Shown piece after piece: positions 43,477 through 51,992 of a DNA stretch of 51,992 nucleotides. The notes under the pieces are model-generated. The model did not search any database and was not told the origin of the DNA. It saw nothing but the letters and a program-made list of their open reading frames with translations. The stretch spans positions 1 through 51,992 of the forward strand of contig JANQNG010000046.1 of assembly GCA_028279685.1 (NCBI GenBank), given 5' to 3'. The translations under genes were made by a program, and so were the position numbers. Numbering within the stretch: the stretch's first letter is position 1; each line of letters begins with the position of its first letter. The DNA is from Candidatus Nanoarchaeia archaeon. GTDB taxonomy: Archaea > Nanobdellota > Nanobdellia > Woesearchaeales > SKIA01.

Positions 43477-44409
43477 TCATGGCCACAAGAAAAGTTTAGC
43501 TTTATTGATCACATCAGGAATTCTATCCTGTAAGAAAGTACTTCGCCCACCAGCAGGGAAGAATTTAATCTCATATTCCTCAGATTCATCAAGCGCTACT
43601 TTTGTCTTGAAGTATACTAATGCAGATTCTCCATGCTCTAAAATAGTATCACCATCTCCTACTGTCATAGAGACGCAGTATTTCCTCTCAGGTGCAACTA
43701 GGCTAAAAGAACATCGTCCTACGAAATGACCCTTCACGGTGATGTTGATTTGGTCAGCGGCTCCCGATGTTTGATTTGATTGTACATATCCCCAAACATC
43801 GCCATCTTCTTCTTCAATAAGGAAATCTTCCATCTCCGTCATCATCGCAGCTGAAATACGATATCCCGTCGAGACATTGATTCTCGTATCTGTATTACTT
43901 AAATTAAACGAGAGATTGTCCGTTCCGCCAGTTACTAATTGGACATAGTCATTAACTAAATCATCGTCGAGATCACAGCCAAGCGCCGTCCAGGAAGTAG
44001 TAACAGTAATATCCTCCGTGCAGCTAAGTTCATCTGTCGCAGGCACTTCAAGTTCTGCCGTCGTTGCAATAGTCTCCGTAAAGAAACTCATAATCATTGT
44101 TTTCATTTGGATTGGATTCGAACCTGCAGCAGGTCTAATCAGAATTTCAAAATTATTTGCTGTTTTATTGACGGTATCTCCTGCAGCAAACACTTGTTCT
44201 ATAGAAATGCCATTCACTAAGCCTACACGAACTTGCTCACCTACAGTAAGTGCTTTCTGTTGCAGCATTCCCGAAGTAGAAATAAGCACGCCAGCAGCAA
44301 CAGCAGCAACAAGAATGGTGGCAATAAAAATAATAAGGGTGCCAATGCCCATAATGGCCTTCTTACTCCTTAGGCTACTACGGAGCCTTGCTCTATCGCT
44401 TTTTGACAT
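43477..44409 (-). CDS. Archaellin (archaeal flagellin)
   Basis: A 310-residue archaellin. A basic leader of about 20 residues (RSSLRSKKAIMGIG) precedes the class III signal cut site, followed by the hydrophobic core TLIIFIATILVAAVAAGVLI and STSG, all hallmark archaellin features. The rest is a beta-rich outer domain with many Thr and Asp, typical for filament exposure. A prepilin peptidase (FlaK/PibD) should process it. No other arl genes lie within the window, so this is an orphan locus. Confidence 0.9.
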   Translation of the reverse strand: MSKSDRARLRSSLRSKKAIMGIGTLIIFIATILVAAVAAGVLISTSGMLQQKALTVGEQVRVGLVNGISIEQVFAAGDTVNKTANNFEILIRPAAGSNPIQMKTMIMSFFTETIATTAELEVPATDELSCTEDITVTTSWTALGCDLDDDLVNDYVQLVTGGTDNLSFNLSNTDTRINVSTGYRISAAMMTEMEDFLIEEEDGDVWGYVQSNQTSGAADQINITVKGHFVGRCSFSLVAPERKYCVSMTVGDGDTILEHGESALVYFKTKVALDESEEYEIKFFPAGGRSTFLQDRIPDVINKAKLFLWP

Positions 44410-44484
44410 TTCAGTATGGTAAAAAATGACGTCCGTCCTATATAAATCTTTCGAAACGTACCTATTTCGGAAGAAACAAAAAAG

Positions 44485-44823
44485 TTATATCTTAGCACCA
44501 CAACGGCGGCAAAATTGGGCATTGAGATGATGCCTTGTACCACAATGTTGACAGTATTTCACAGAGTATTGATGAAAAAGCTTATTCTGGTGTTGAGAGC
44601 CGTAATGCGCCTTAATATGAGGATCTTGTGTAGAAACTACTCTAGGAGATGCTTTCTTTTTTTTGAGAATGAGCCATCTCACCAATCCAAAAACCGAAAA
44701 AATAATCCCTACATAGAAGAACACATCAAGAATTACAAGAGAACTCTTCAAATGGACAAATTTAGCATAAACTGCTATCAAAATACCGCAAATCACCCAT
44801 ACAAGGGGGTGTATAGCTGCCAT
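44485..44823 (-). CDS. Small membrane protein with C-terminal zinc ribbon
   Basis: A 112-residue protein. Two hydrophobic helices at about 5-20 and 28-50 form a hairpin. After a basic linker comes a zinc ribbon with Cys in YCQHCGTRH and in FCRRCGAKI at the end. Both ends of the protein are probably cytoplasmic. Double zinc-ribbon proteins of this type are common in archaea and mostly unstudied. It follows the archaellin gene upstream on the same strand but has separate promoter sequence. Function unknown. Confidence 0.7.
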   Translation of the reverse strand: MAAIHPLVWVICGILIAVYAKFVHLKSSLVILDVFFYVGIIFSVFGLVRWLILKKKKASPRVVSTQDPHIKAHYGSQHQNKLFHQYSVKYCQHCGTRHHLNAQFCRRCGAKI

Positions 44824-45000
44824 AGACCTTTTAAGACATCTTCATTTATAAATATTCTCACTAAATTTTCAAATCCATCTCTATTAACAAGAGATTTTAG
44901 TCCGAAAAAAGCTCTCAGTATACTAATTACTATACAAATAGAAAGATTTATATACTAGTTGTTCTTTATTATCATTAAGCACATTGTTAGGTGAAAAACA

Positions 45001-45429
45001 ATGGTAATCCTTTTCGACCAATACAACATGCAGGACCAGATCTTCGAGATCATCTTTGCTACACAGCAACAAGTTATTGTAGCTAAGCTGTTGATTGATG
45101 AAATTAAGATGAACGATGGTGAAATAGGCAAGACTGAGATGAGTATGTTTGCCACAGCTTTACATGATGGCATCATTCTTGATCATGAGGAACGCGCAGG
45201 ATTTCCTATTAGGAAAAAGGAAAAGATCTCGTACAATAAGCGGCAGTTCTACGACCGTATTCTCACACCGATGAAAACAATGGGATTGATCGATTATGAC
45301 TTGTATAAAAAAACATACAAACTCAGTGAGAAGTTCAACAAAAATATGATGAAGATCGGTTTGATGTGGTTACAAGAACTTAGGAATCCTCCAATCAAAT
45401 TCAAGATCACAAAAAAATCCAGCATGTAA
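45001..45429 (+). CDS. Unknown winged-helix-like protein
   Basis: A 142-residue protein with alternating helices and a probable winged-helix region from about 55 to 115 (FYDRILTPMKTMGLIDYDLYKKTYKLS). No membrane segment or Cys motif. An AGGTG ribosome site lies 8 bases before the ATG, and a TATA-like element is near 44949, so this gene has an untranslated leader, unlike many neighbours. It is followed by a series of RNA hairpins. A regulatory role is possible. Confidence 0.65.
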   Translation: MVILFDQYNMQDQIFEIIFATQQQVIVAKLLIDEIKMNDGEIGKTEMSMFATALHDGIILDHEERAGFPIRKKEKISYNKRQFYDRILTPMKTMGLIDYDLYKKTYKLSEKFNKNMMKIGLMWLQELRNPPIKFKITKKSSM

Positions 45430-45463
45430 AACATGCAACGCTTAGAGAATAATACTCTCTAAG
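45422..45463 (+). terminator. Two hairpins after the winged-helix gene
   Basis: GCATGT-AAA-ACATGC (45422-45436) includes the stop codon, and CTTAGAGA-N7-TCTCTAAG (45441-45463) follows. They may protect the 3' end or help termination; no long T run is directly after the second stem. Confidence 0.45.
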
Positions 45464-45485
45464 TTGAAAACATAAGGTCACATTC

Positions 45486-45568
45486 AAGCTCTTTGTTGGC
45501 CTTGTTCTACAGAAACCCCTCTCACACCCCTCTCATGAACAGAAAAAACCAACGTCAGCAAAGAGCTT
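45486..45568. ncRNA. Structured RNA candidate with three nested stems
   Basis: Outer stem AAGCTCTTTG (45486-45495) with CAAAGAGCTT (45559-45568), ten perfect pairs. Inside it are TTGG (45496-45499) with CCAA (45549-45552), then TGTTC (45503-45507) with GAACA (45537-45541). The loop of about 29 bases is pyrimidine-rich and has two ACCCCTCTCA-like copies. No protein frame covers it. It could be an independent RNA or a 3' element. Confidence 0.5.
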
Positions 45569-45617
45569 CCTTTTCATTTCGTCAAAAACTTCAAAAATCT
45601 TCTGGGAAAAAGAGTAA

Positions 45618-45632
45618 GCCCCTTCAAGGGGC
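45618..45632. terminator. Hairpin after the deaminase gene
   Basis: GCCCCTT-C-AAGGGGC, just past the stop of the leftward deaminase and followed on that strand by a T-rich stretch. This is terminator-like for the minus strand. Confidence 0.55.
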
Positions 45633-45636
45633 ATCA

Positions 45637-46893
45637 TTATTTTCTTGCAACAAGATCTAATGCTATCTTGTTAGCATCCTCGAGAATCTTTTCTTCTCCT
45701 TTCACCTTTCTGTTCTGCATCAATATATTTCCATCACATATGGTAGTGTCAATACAATCAGCTCCGGAAGAATAAACAAGATTAGAGATCATATTATGGT
45801 GTGGATTCAGAGAAAGATGCTTTAGATCAATCAGCAACAGATCAGCAAGTTTCCCCTTCGCAATCTCTCCCGCATTGAGACCAAAAGCTTTCGCACCATT
45901 CACTGTACCTAACTTAAATGCCTCTTCAGCAGGTAACAATGTAGGATCACGATTATGATGCTTCTGTAATAACGCAGCAAACTTCATCTCTTTGAGCATG
46001 TTAAGACTATTATTCGATGCACTTCCGTCCGTTCCCAATGCTACAGTAATACCTGCTTTCTTAAGCTTCTTATACGGTAAAACACCAGAACATAATTTCA
46101 TATTCGAACAAGGATTATGAGCAACTTTCACATTATGTTTCTTAAGCAACTTTATTTCTTTATCATTCACCCAAACCGTATGCGCAGCAACAACATTTGG
46201 ACCTAAGAAACCTATATGATCAAGATACTCAACGGGTCTTCTCTTTGTCTTCGCAATGCAATCATCTACTTCCTTCTGTGTTTCTGAAAGATGAATATGT
46301 ACTATAAGATTATGTTTATCAGCAAACTCTTTCGCCCAACACAAACTCTCCTCTGAAACCGTATAGACTGCATGGGGTCCGAGCGTAAATTGCACACGAT
46401 CACTTGCATTTCTCGTCTCTTCAAATAATCGCTTATTGAGTTTTATCTGTTCCTTTGTTTTTTCTTCGTCAAACATATCAATAAACACTGCATTGAGAGC
46501 TCCCCTCATACCTATTTCTTCTACTGCTTTAACAGATCGAGGAAGATGCCAATACATATCGTTGAAAAACGTTGTACCTGATTTGATCATCTCAAGACAT
46601 GCAAACTTTGTACCATAATAGACATCTTTCTCAGTTAATTTTGTTTCGAGAGGCCAGATTTTATTCTGCAACCAATCATGAAGCATCATATCATCAGCAT
46701 AACCTCTCATAAGATTCATTGCTGCATGTGTATGCGCATTAACGAAAGAAGGTATTGCTGCTTTATGCTTACCATCAATTTTGTAATCAGTTTCGGCAAC
46801 GATGCTTTTCTTGATATCTTCTATTTTGTTATTGCGTATCAGAATATCCTTTTGTTTTCCATCGACTAAAACATTTTTTATCAATATGCTCAT
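45637..46893 (-). CDS. SAH/MTA deaminase-type amidohydrolase
   Basis: A 418-residue amidohydrolase. Metal ligands are seen in NAHTHAAMNL, HIHLSETQKE, and the Asp in ALGTDGSASNNSLN; FNDMYW and VAHNPCSNMKL are family motifs. It matches the ATZ/TRZ-like group that deaminates S-adenosylhomocysteine or methylthioadenosine, recycling by-products of methylation. No adenosylhomocysteinase is in the window. The 3' end carries a hairpin. Substrate preference among SAH, MTA and adenosine cannot be read. Confidence 0.88.
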   Translation of the reverse strand: MSILIKNVLVDGKQKDILIRNNKIEDIKKSIVAETDYKIDGKHKAAIPSFVNAHTHAAMNLMRGYADDMMLHDWLQNKIWPLETKLTEKDVYYGTKFACLEMIKSGTTFFNDMYWHLPRSVKAVEEIGMRGALNAVFIDMFDEEKTKEQIKLNKRLFEETRNASDRVQFTLGPHAVYTVSEESLCWAKEFADKHNLIVHIHLSETQKEVDDCIAKTKRRPVEYLDHIGFLGPNVVAAHTVWVNDKEIKLLKKHNVKVAHNPCSNMKLCSGVLPYKKLKKAGITVALGTDGSASNNSLNMLKEMKFAALLQKHHNRDPTLLPAEEAFKLGTVNGAKAFGLNAGEIAKGKLADLLLIDLKHLSLNPHHNMISNLVYSSGADCIDTTICDGNILMQNRKVKGEEKILEDANKIALDLVARK

Positions 46894-46940
46894 CGTGTCC
46901 TCTTAACAAATGCCATCTTGATTATAGTATTTAAAAAAAA

Positions 46941-48935
46941 TTAAGCGAGAGCAATAAATAACGGCACAAACACTAATGCCACAATGCTCATGAGCTTAAT
47001 CAAGATATTCAGTGACGGTCCTGATGTATCTTTGTATGGATCTCCAACAGTATCACCAACAACTGCTGCTTTGTGAGGTGCTTTTCCTTTGCCACCAAAA
47101 TGTCCTTCTTCAATATATTTTTTAGCATTGTCCCAAGCACCACCTGCATTTGCCATAGTAATAGCAAGCAACACACCTGTTACCAATGCACCACCAAGCA
47201 AACCTCCTAAAGCTTCAATACCTAAGAAAACACCGACAGCTACAGGAACAATTACAGCAAGTAATCCAGGAAGTACCATTTCTCTAAGTGCTCCTGATGT
47301 AGATATAGCAACACATTTGACATGATCTCCTTTTGCTTTACCCTGTAATAATCCTTTAATCTCTTTGAACTGTCTTCTTACTTCCTCAATCATAGTATTA
47401 GCAGCTCTTCCAACAGCTTTCATAGTTAATCCACTAAACAAGAAAGGCATTGTTCCACCAATAAACAATCCTGTGATAACAAGAGGATTGGTCAAGTTAA
47501 TCGAAGTAATTCCCGCCTTTGTTGCAAACGTACTAAACAATGCAAGAGCAGTCAACGCAGCCGAACCAATAGCAAATCCCTTTCCAATTGCAGCAGTAGT
47601 ATTTCCAGCTGAATCAAGCGCATCTGTTCTTTTACGAACATTTGCCCCTAACTTCGCCATCTCTGCAATACCTCCTGCGTTATCAGCAACAGGACCATAG
47701 GCATCAACAGCCAAACTAATACCAAGTGTAGATAACATACCAACTGCAGCAATTGCAATGCCGAACAATCCTGACGTGTAGAATGACACTAGAATTGCAG
47801 CCAAGATAAACACAATAGGAATTACTGTTGAAAACATGCCTATAGCGTGGCCTTCAATAATCAGAGGGGCAGGTCCTCCTTTAGCAGTCTCTGCTAATTT
47901 CTTCACAGGATTATAACTTGCACTGGTGAAATATTCAGTTGATAATCCAATAACAATACCTGCAATTAATCCAGAAATGGTCGCCCAGAATACATTAATA
48001 TTGTGCAGATAATACGTACTCAAAAAGTAAGCACCTATTGCAACAAGTATTGATGAAACAAATAATCCATTCCTTAATGCTGACTGCACATGTTTATCAG
48101 TTTTAGCTCTAACAAAGAACGTTCCTATTATTGAGCAAAGAATGCCAATGCTTGCAAGCAACAAGGGAAACAAAACTCCTTGTGATCCAAATACTAAGAA
48201 GCCAAGAGCCATTGCTGAAATAATACTTCCGACATATGACTCGAATAAATCTGCACCCATGCCTGCAACATCACCAACATTATCACCAACATTATCGGCG
48301 ATTACTGCGGGGTTTCTCGGATCATCTTCAGGAATACCTGCTTCTACTTTTCCTACAAGATCCGCTCCAACATCTGCTGCCTTTGTAAAAATACCTCCAC
48401 CAACTCTTGCAAACAATGCGATGGAAGATGCACCAAACCCAAAACCAAATAAAAGATCAACAGCATTAGATAATTCTACTGAGAACAAATTGCCAAAAGC
48501 AGATAACAAAATCGTGATTCCTAGAATGCCCAGTCCAACAACCATAAGCCCCATGACTGCTCCTGATTTGAAGGCAATACCAAGCCCTTTATTCAGTGAT
48601 GTTCTTGCAGCATTCGCAGTTCTTACATTAGCTGTTGTCGCTGTTCGCATACCAATCCATCCTGCTAATCCAGATAGTATAGCACCACAAAGAAATGCTA
48701 CTGCTGTTCCTTTAGCAACAAATAAGAATAACACAATAGCAACAATAATGACAAATAATACGAGAATAGTGTATTGTCTTCTTAGAAAAGTCATTGCACC
48801 ATCTTGAATCATTTTCGCCAATGACTTCATCTCTTTTGTTCCTGCTCTTTGCCTCTTAATATGTACAGAGAACAACCAAGTAAAAACCAACGCGATCACT
48901 GCTGCAACAGCAGAAAACCATAAATCATTCATCAT
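46941..48935 (-). CDS. hppA: Membrane-bound ion-translocating pyrophosphatase
   Basis: A protein of 664 residues with about 16 membrane helices. The catalytic loop is [13 protein letters not shown] followed by [30 protein letters not shown] has Ala where K+-independent enzymes have Lys, so it should be the K+-dependent type. It splits pyrophosphate and pumps H+ or Na+ outward. It would couple biosynthetic pyrophosphate to an ion gradient in a cell with little other visible energy metabolism here. The start is ATG at 48933-48935; a GGGGG site precedes it. Confidence 0.95.
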   Translation of the reverse strand: MMNDLWFSAVAAVIALVFTWLFSVHIKRQRAGTKEMKSLAKMIQDGAMTFLRRQYTILVLFVIIVAIVLFLFVAKGTAVAFLCGAILSGLAGWIGMRTATTANVRTANAARTSLNKGLGIAFKSGAVMGLMVVGLGILGITILLSAFGNLFSVELSNAVDLLFGFGFGASSIALFARVGGGIFTKAADVGADLVGKVEAGIPEDDPRNPAVIADNVGDNVGDVAGMGADLFESYVGSIISAMALGFLVFGSQGVLFPLLLASIGILCSIIGTFFVRAKTDKHVQSALRNGLFVSSILVAIGAYFLSTYYLHNINVFWATISGLIAGIVIGLSTEYFTSASYNPVKKLAETAKGGPAPLIIEGHAIGMFSTVIPIVFILAAILVSFYTSGLFGIAIAAVGMLSTLGISLAVDAYGPVADNAGGIAEMAKLGANVRKRTDALDSAGNTTAAIGKGFAIGSAALTALALFSTFATKAGITSINLTNPLVITGLFIGGTMPFLFSGLTMKAVGRAANTMIEEVRRQFKEIKGLLQGKAKGDHVKCVAISTSGALREMVLPGLLAVIVPVAVGVFLGIEALGGLLGGALVTGVLLAITMANAGGAWDNAKKYIEEGHFGGKGKAPHKAAVVGDTVGDPYKDTSGPSLNILIKLMSIVALVFVPLFIALA

Positions 48936-48995
48936 CTCTACCCCCTTATCATATGATGAATTGCTGTGAAGATAATTGATTTAAAAATATTACTA

Positions 48996-49304
48996 TTAGA
49001 GAAGAATAATGGTGGTACTTCTTACAATAATCCAAAAAAGTATCCAGAGGAGTAATGTAAACATTCCTAGGAAAAATCCTAGTAGACTAATTGCTTTTCT
49101 CTCACTGTATTTCCTATGTGTCAGGAAAAATGAAAGTACAGCAATAATAGAAAGAGCAACACCTATACCTGAGAGAAGCACAAGATTATTAAGATCTTTA
49201 TTGAACCAATGATGTGACATTAGAATAAAACTCAGCACAAGAAGAAGCACATTAGCAATACTCGCTATAATTGATGCCAATGAAAGAATTCTATCTATTT
49301 TCAT
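48996..49304 (-). CDS. Small membrane protein, unknown
   Basis: A protein of 102 residues with three hydrophobic helices (about 10-30, 42-62 and 75-100). The inter-helix loop is basic (THRKYSERK). No known motif. It is upstream of the pyrophosphatase on the same strand, but 60 bases separate them and each has its own promoter-like sequence. It may be a generic membrane protein. Confidence 0.6.
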   Translation of the reverse strand: MKIDRILSLASIIASIANVLLLVLSFILMSHHWFNKDLNNLVLLSGIGVALSIIAVLSFFLTHRKYSERKAISLLGFFLGMFTLLLWILFWIIVRSTTIILL

Positions 49305-49371
49305 AATAGCTTCTAGGAAAACTATCTTTATAAACTTTGTCGTTATCCTGAACCTAAGAAGAGGTGATCAT

Positions 49372-49911
49372 ATGGTACTTACGCAATCAAAAAATAAAAT
49401 TCAACTTGGGGAAGAAGCTCCTGATTTCTCACTCATAGGCACAGATGATAATGTCTATTCTTTAGGGGATGCAGAAGCATACCTTGTTGTGTTTATATGC
49501 AACCACTGCCCCTATGTCATTCCAAAGATTGAACTACTGAAGAAAGTACAAAACAAATTCAAAAAACAAAGATTAAAAGTGATTGGTATCAACTCCAATA
49601 ATCATCCGGACTATGAAGAAGATGATTTTGAACACATGAAGAAATTTTCAGAAGAACAAAAACTTAACTTTCCTTATCTCTTCGATAAAACCCAAGAAAT
49701 CGCAAAACTCTATGGTGCTGTTTGTACACCAGATCCTTTTCTCTTCGACAAAGACAAGAAACTCATCTACCACGGCAGATTAGATAACGCAAAAGATCCA
49801 TATACCGATCCGACAAAAGAAGATATTATAGAAGTTCTTGCTGCTTACTTCGAAGGAAAATCAATTCCTGAAGCAGTACCTAGTATGGGTTGCAGTATAA
49901 AGTGGCAATAG
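49372..49911 (+). CDS. Peroxiredoxin/TlpA-like thioredoxin-fold protein
   Basis: A 179-residue cytoplasmic protein of the AhpC/TSA and redoxin group. GEEAPDFSLIGTD at the start and VVFICNHCPYVIPKIE with Cys-x2-Cys form the active site; the cis-Pro-like stretch is VCTPDPFLF. Homologues are annotated as thioredoxin-family peroxidases. A GAGGTGAT ribosome site precedes the ATG at 49372. It adds to the redox genes at the left end but lacks the shared palindrome. Confidence 0.88.
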   Translation: MVLTQSKNKIQLGEEAPDFSLIGTDDNVYSLGDAEAYLVVFICNHCPYVIPKIELLKKVQNKFKKQRLKVIGINSNNHPDYEEDDFEHMKKFSEEQKLNFPYLFDKTQEIAKLYGAVCTPDPFLFDKDKKLIYHGRLDNAKDPYTDPTKEDIIEVLAAYFEGKSIPEAVPSMGCSIKWQ

Positions 49912-50052
49912 TCGCTTCTTCTTCCCGCATATTTTATTCTCTTTATTTTAATTAATATGAAGGAAAATACAGGACACTTAAGCCACGTGGATATTTCCTC
50001 ACTGATTAGCCCCATAATAACATTAATAAATATCTCATTAATCCATAAGTTC

Positions 50053-51039
50053 ATGGGAGAATTACCATTCGAGCGAATATCAAGAGATATCCTCATTAGA
50101 AAAGAAGGTAAGACCAGCCCAAAATTCGGCTGCAAACCTGAAGACAGGCCTATCAAAGAGATGATTGAATACGGCATTATCAATCTCGATAAACCTGCAG
50201 GTCCAACAAGCCACCAAGCAGCAGATTACGCAAAAAAAATTCTCGGCATCAAGAAAGCAGGTCATTCAGGCACATTAGACCCGAAAGTAACAGGAGTACT
50301 CCCTATTGCACTAGGGAAAGGAACCAAGATAGTGCAGTTTCTCCTCCCAGCAGGCAAAGAATATATTTGCTTGATGCATCTCCACAAACCAATTGAACCA
50401 AAAAAAATCACAAAAACAATGAATGAATTTGTGGGAAAAATCAAGCAACTACCTCCAATCAAGTCAGCAATCAAGCGACAATGGAGATTCAGGAAAATTT
50501 ATTATATCGAAATACTCAACATCTCTGAAGACAATCAAAATATTCTTTTCAAAGTAGGATGTCAAGCAGGCACATATATACGAAAACTCTGCCATGATAT
50601 AGGTAATACATTAGGATGTGGAGCACATATGACTAAACTCAGAAGAACAAAAGCAGGGAATTTCAATGAACGAACAACACTTGCGACACTCCAAGATGTT
50701 GCTGATGCATTCCATTATTATAAAGAAGGAAGTGAGCAATCTTTACGCAACATAATCCATCCTATTGAGTTTGCCGCATCGCACCTTCCGAAAGTGTGGA
50801 TTTTCGATGCTACGGTGCCTTATGTTTGTCATGGTATGAATGTTGCATTGCCTGGAATCAGTAAAGTATCAACAGATATTCAAGTTGGAGAACAAGTAGC
50901 AATAATGACACTTAAAGATGAACTCGTTGCCATAGGTGAGACAAAACTAACTTCAAAAGAACTCATCACAAAGCCAAAAGGCATAGGTATTAGAACAACA
51001 AGGGTATTTATGGAACAGGGAACATATCCAAAAGCATAA
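50053..51039 (+). CDS. cbf5: tRNA/rRNA pseudouridine synthase Cbf5
   Basis: A 328-residue enzyme. The catalytic Asp is Asp76 in GHSGTLDPKVTGVLP. NLDKPAGPTSHQ precedes it, and RKLCHDIG and AHMTKLRRTKAG follow. The last 80 residues form a PUA domain. In archaea Cbf5 works with Nop10, Gar1, L7Ae and H/ACA RNAs. The start is the ATG at 50053; TATA-like sequence near 50022-50033 lies about 25 bases upstream, so the 32 extra codons of the longer frame are untranslated. It is convergent with the zinc-ribbon gene. Confidence 0.93.
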   Translation: MGELPFERISRDILIRKEGKTSPKFGCKPEDRPIKEMIEYGIINLDKPAGPTSHQAADYAKKILGIKKAGHSGTLDPKVTGVLPIALGKGTKIVQFLLPAGKEYICLMHLHKPIEPKKITKTMNEFVGKIKQLPPIKSAIKRQWRFRKIYYIEILNISEDNQNILFKVGCQAGTYIRKLCHDIGNTLGCGAHMTKLRRTKAGNFNERTTLATLQDVADAFHYYKEGSEQSLRNIIHPIEFAASHLPKVWIFDATVPYVCHGMNVALPGISKVSTDIQVGEQVAIMTLKDELVAIGETKLTSKELITKPKGIGIRTTRVFMEQGTYPKA

Positions 51040-51414
51040 TTACTTTTTCTTTTTCGAAGCTTTTTTCTTGATTTTCTTCTTTACTGCCTTCTTTTTCACA
51101 GCTTTCTTTTTTGTCTTTTTCGATTTTGCAGAAGAAATCTTCTTTTTTCTATCAGCAAGATTTCTCACGAGGCTCACCATATCATCTTTCTTATTCTTTA
51201 GTCTTTTCTGTCGTCTTTCTTTTTTCTCTTTTTCAGCACGCTCTTCTTTTTCCTGTTCCTCTAATTGCTCTTTCTCTTTTGCCTTCTCAAATCGCTCAGT
51301 GCAAGTGACACAATAATACGCCCTCTCACCTTTCTGCAGCATCATTCGTTTTCCACAAAAAGCACAATATGCAAGAATCCTATAATCTTTCTTATTTTCG
51401 ATCTTTTCAAACAT
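51040..51414 (-). CDS. Zinc-ribbon protein with Lys-rich tail
   Basis: A 124-residue protein. A zinc ribbon near the start has Cys in YCAFCGKRM and in YCVTCTERF. A Glu/Lys-rich helix of about 50 residues follows, and the tail is nearly all Lys with Ala and Val (KKKAVKKKAVKKK). Such tails bind nucleic acid. No family name is certain. The ATG at 51412-51414 is preferred; another ATG lies one codon earlier. It ends immediately after the Cbf5 stop. Confidence 0.75.
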   Translation of the reverse strand: MFEKIENKKDYRILAYCAFCGKRMMLQKGERAYYCVTCTERFEKAKEKEQLEEQEKEERAEKEKKERRQKRLKNKKDDMVSLVRNLADRKKKISSAKSKKTKKKAVKKKAVKKKIKKKASKKKK

Positions 51415-51480
51415 CAAAAACCCTCTTTACAGGAAATAATGAATTAAAGTATATAAATCTTTACCCTCATCATGCCGTAA

Positions 51481-51490
51481 AGTATATAAA
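51481..51490 (+). promoter_or_regulatory. TATA box of MscS-like gene
   Basis: AGTATATAAA lies about 25 bases before the ATG at 51513, indicating a leaderless transcript. Confidence 0.6.
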
Positions 51491-51512
51491 CAATCAGTCA
51501 GTGCTCCAATGC

Positions 51513-51992
51513 ATGGTACTTGAAGAGGTGTTTTTAGGAAATACAGTACTTGACTATATTGTTTTCATTGCATTTATTGCAGGATCATATATTCTTAATC
51601 AAATTATACTTTTCATCATTAATAATGGTTTGAAAAAACTTGTATCCAAGACAAAGAGCAAAGTCGATGACATTATAGTTGGGATTCTTGACAAACCTCT
51701 CCGATTCACATTTATTGCCATAGGCACATACATAGGATTGCAAACACTAACTCTTGTTGAATGGCTTGAGATCTCTTTCGATAAGACATTCAAGATTGTT
51801 GCTATTCTCGTTGGCACTTGGCTTGTCATAAGAATACTCGATTTGATAATTCAGTTCTATTTAAAACCATTGACAGCAAAAACTAAAAGCGATCTTGATG
51901 ATCAGTTGCTACCAATAGGAAGAACAGTCTCACGGATCATTGTTTTTGCAATTACTATCATCATGATAGCTGGAGAATTCAATATCGAGATT
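51513..51992 (+). CDS. MscS-family mechanosensitive channel (partial)
   Basis: Only the first 160 residues are inside the window. Three or four hydrophobic helices are visible at about 13-36, 66-84, 96-118 and 140-157. The loops SKTKSKVDDIIVGILDKP and TAKTKSDLDDQLLPIGRT are repeated variants of the TM-TM linker common in small MscS-like channels. The pore helix and beta domain lie beyond the edge. These channels release solutes during osmotic downshift. Confidence 0.8.
   Translation, partial: MVLEEVFLGNTVLDYIVFIAFIAGSYILNQIILFIINNGLKKLVSKTKSKVDDIIVGILDKPLRFTFIAIGTYIGLQTLTLVEWLEISFDKTFKIVAILVGTWLVIRILDLIIQFYLKPLTAKTKSDLDDQLLPIGRTVSRIIVFAITIIMIAGEFNIEI

Noticed and set aside
47089-48807. Three long plus-strand frames inside the pyrophosphatase gene
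   Set aside because: They are antisense shadows of a strongly conserved membrane protein, low in complexity and rich in Pro, Ala and Ser.
51040-51160. Low-complexity repeat array or CRISPR-like pattern
   Set aside because: The periodic T-rich sequence is the antisense of a Lys-rich protein tail, with no repeat-spacer structure.

Overview
The window is archaeal. TATA boxes sit about 25 bases before many start codons, which points to leaderless transcripts, and other genes carry GGAGG or GAGGTG ribosome sites. The information-processing genes are archaeal: topoisomerase VI A and B, RfcL, TFE, XPD- and Lhr-type helicases, an ATP-type DNA ligase, RIO1 kinase and Cbf5. There is an archaellin, and two tRNA genes carry introns that fit bulge-helix-bulge splicing. 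Low GC, tight packing, scattered single-gene promoters and many lineage-specific small proteins suggest a DPANN-type archaeon, perhaps Woesearchaeota-like. That placement is inference; no rRNA is present to confirm it.

Layout. Positions 1-6.6 kb hold a redox and Fe-S block: rubredoxin with its flavin reductase, cysteine desulfurase with the IscU scaffold, a Mn-type superoxide dismutase and a membrane-anchored DsbA-like oxidoreductase. Three of these promoters share one palindrome, TTAAC-N4-GTTAA, so they look like a single regulon. Positions 6.6-12.7 kb hold a methyltransferase, RIO1, a metallo-beta-lactamase-fold protein, a Nif3-like protein and an MGDG-synthase-like glycosyltransferase. At 12.9 kb lies tRNA-Pro(UGG) with two introns, next to a decayed copy of its 3' end. 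Positions 13.1-21.9 kb carry cell-surface and signalling genes: a secreted transglutaminase-like protein, a TauE-type exporter, a Trp-rich secreted peptide under an RBS-masking hairpin, and an operon joining an AbrB-PhoU protein to a membrane-tethered protein kinase. Positions 22-29.5 kb hold topo VI, Lhr and TFE.

Positions 29.5-33.2 kb are a run of unrecognised and secreted proteins. tRNA-Leu(CAA) at 33.5 kb has a T-loop intron and a decayed partial copy just upstream. Positions 33.7-43.5 kb hold a phosphatase and kinase pair that may act on phosphoglycerate, RfcL, XPD, a proteasome-beta-like Ntn hydrolase of unusual architecture, a nitroreductase and DNA ligase. Positions 43.5-52 kb hold an archaellin, a structured RNA candidate, an SAH/MTA deaminase, a membrane pyrophosphatase, a peroxiredoxin-like protein, Cbf5 and a truncated MscS channel.

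The strongest candidates for something undescribed are the divergent Ntn hydrolase (39.9 kb), the kinase/toroid receptor-like operon (17.9-21.2 kb), the shared redox operator, the multi-intron tRNAs with adjacent relics, and the nested-stem RNA at 45.5 kb. All calls come from reading the sequence; no database search was run.
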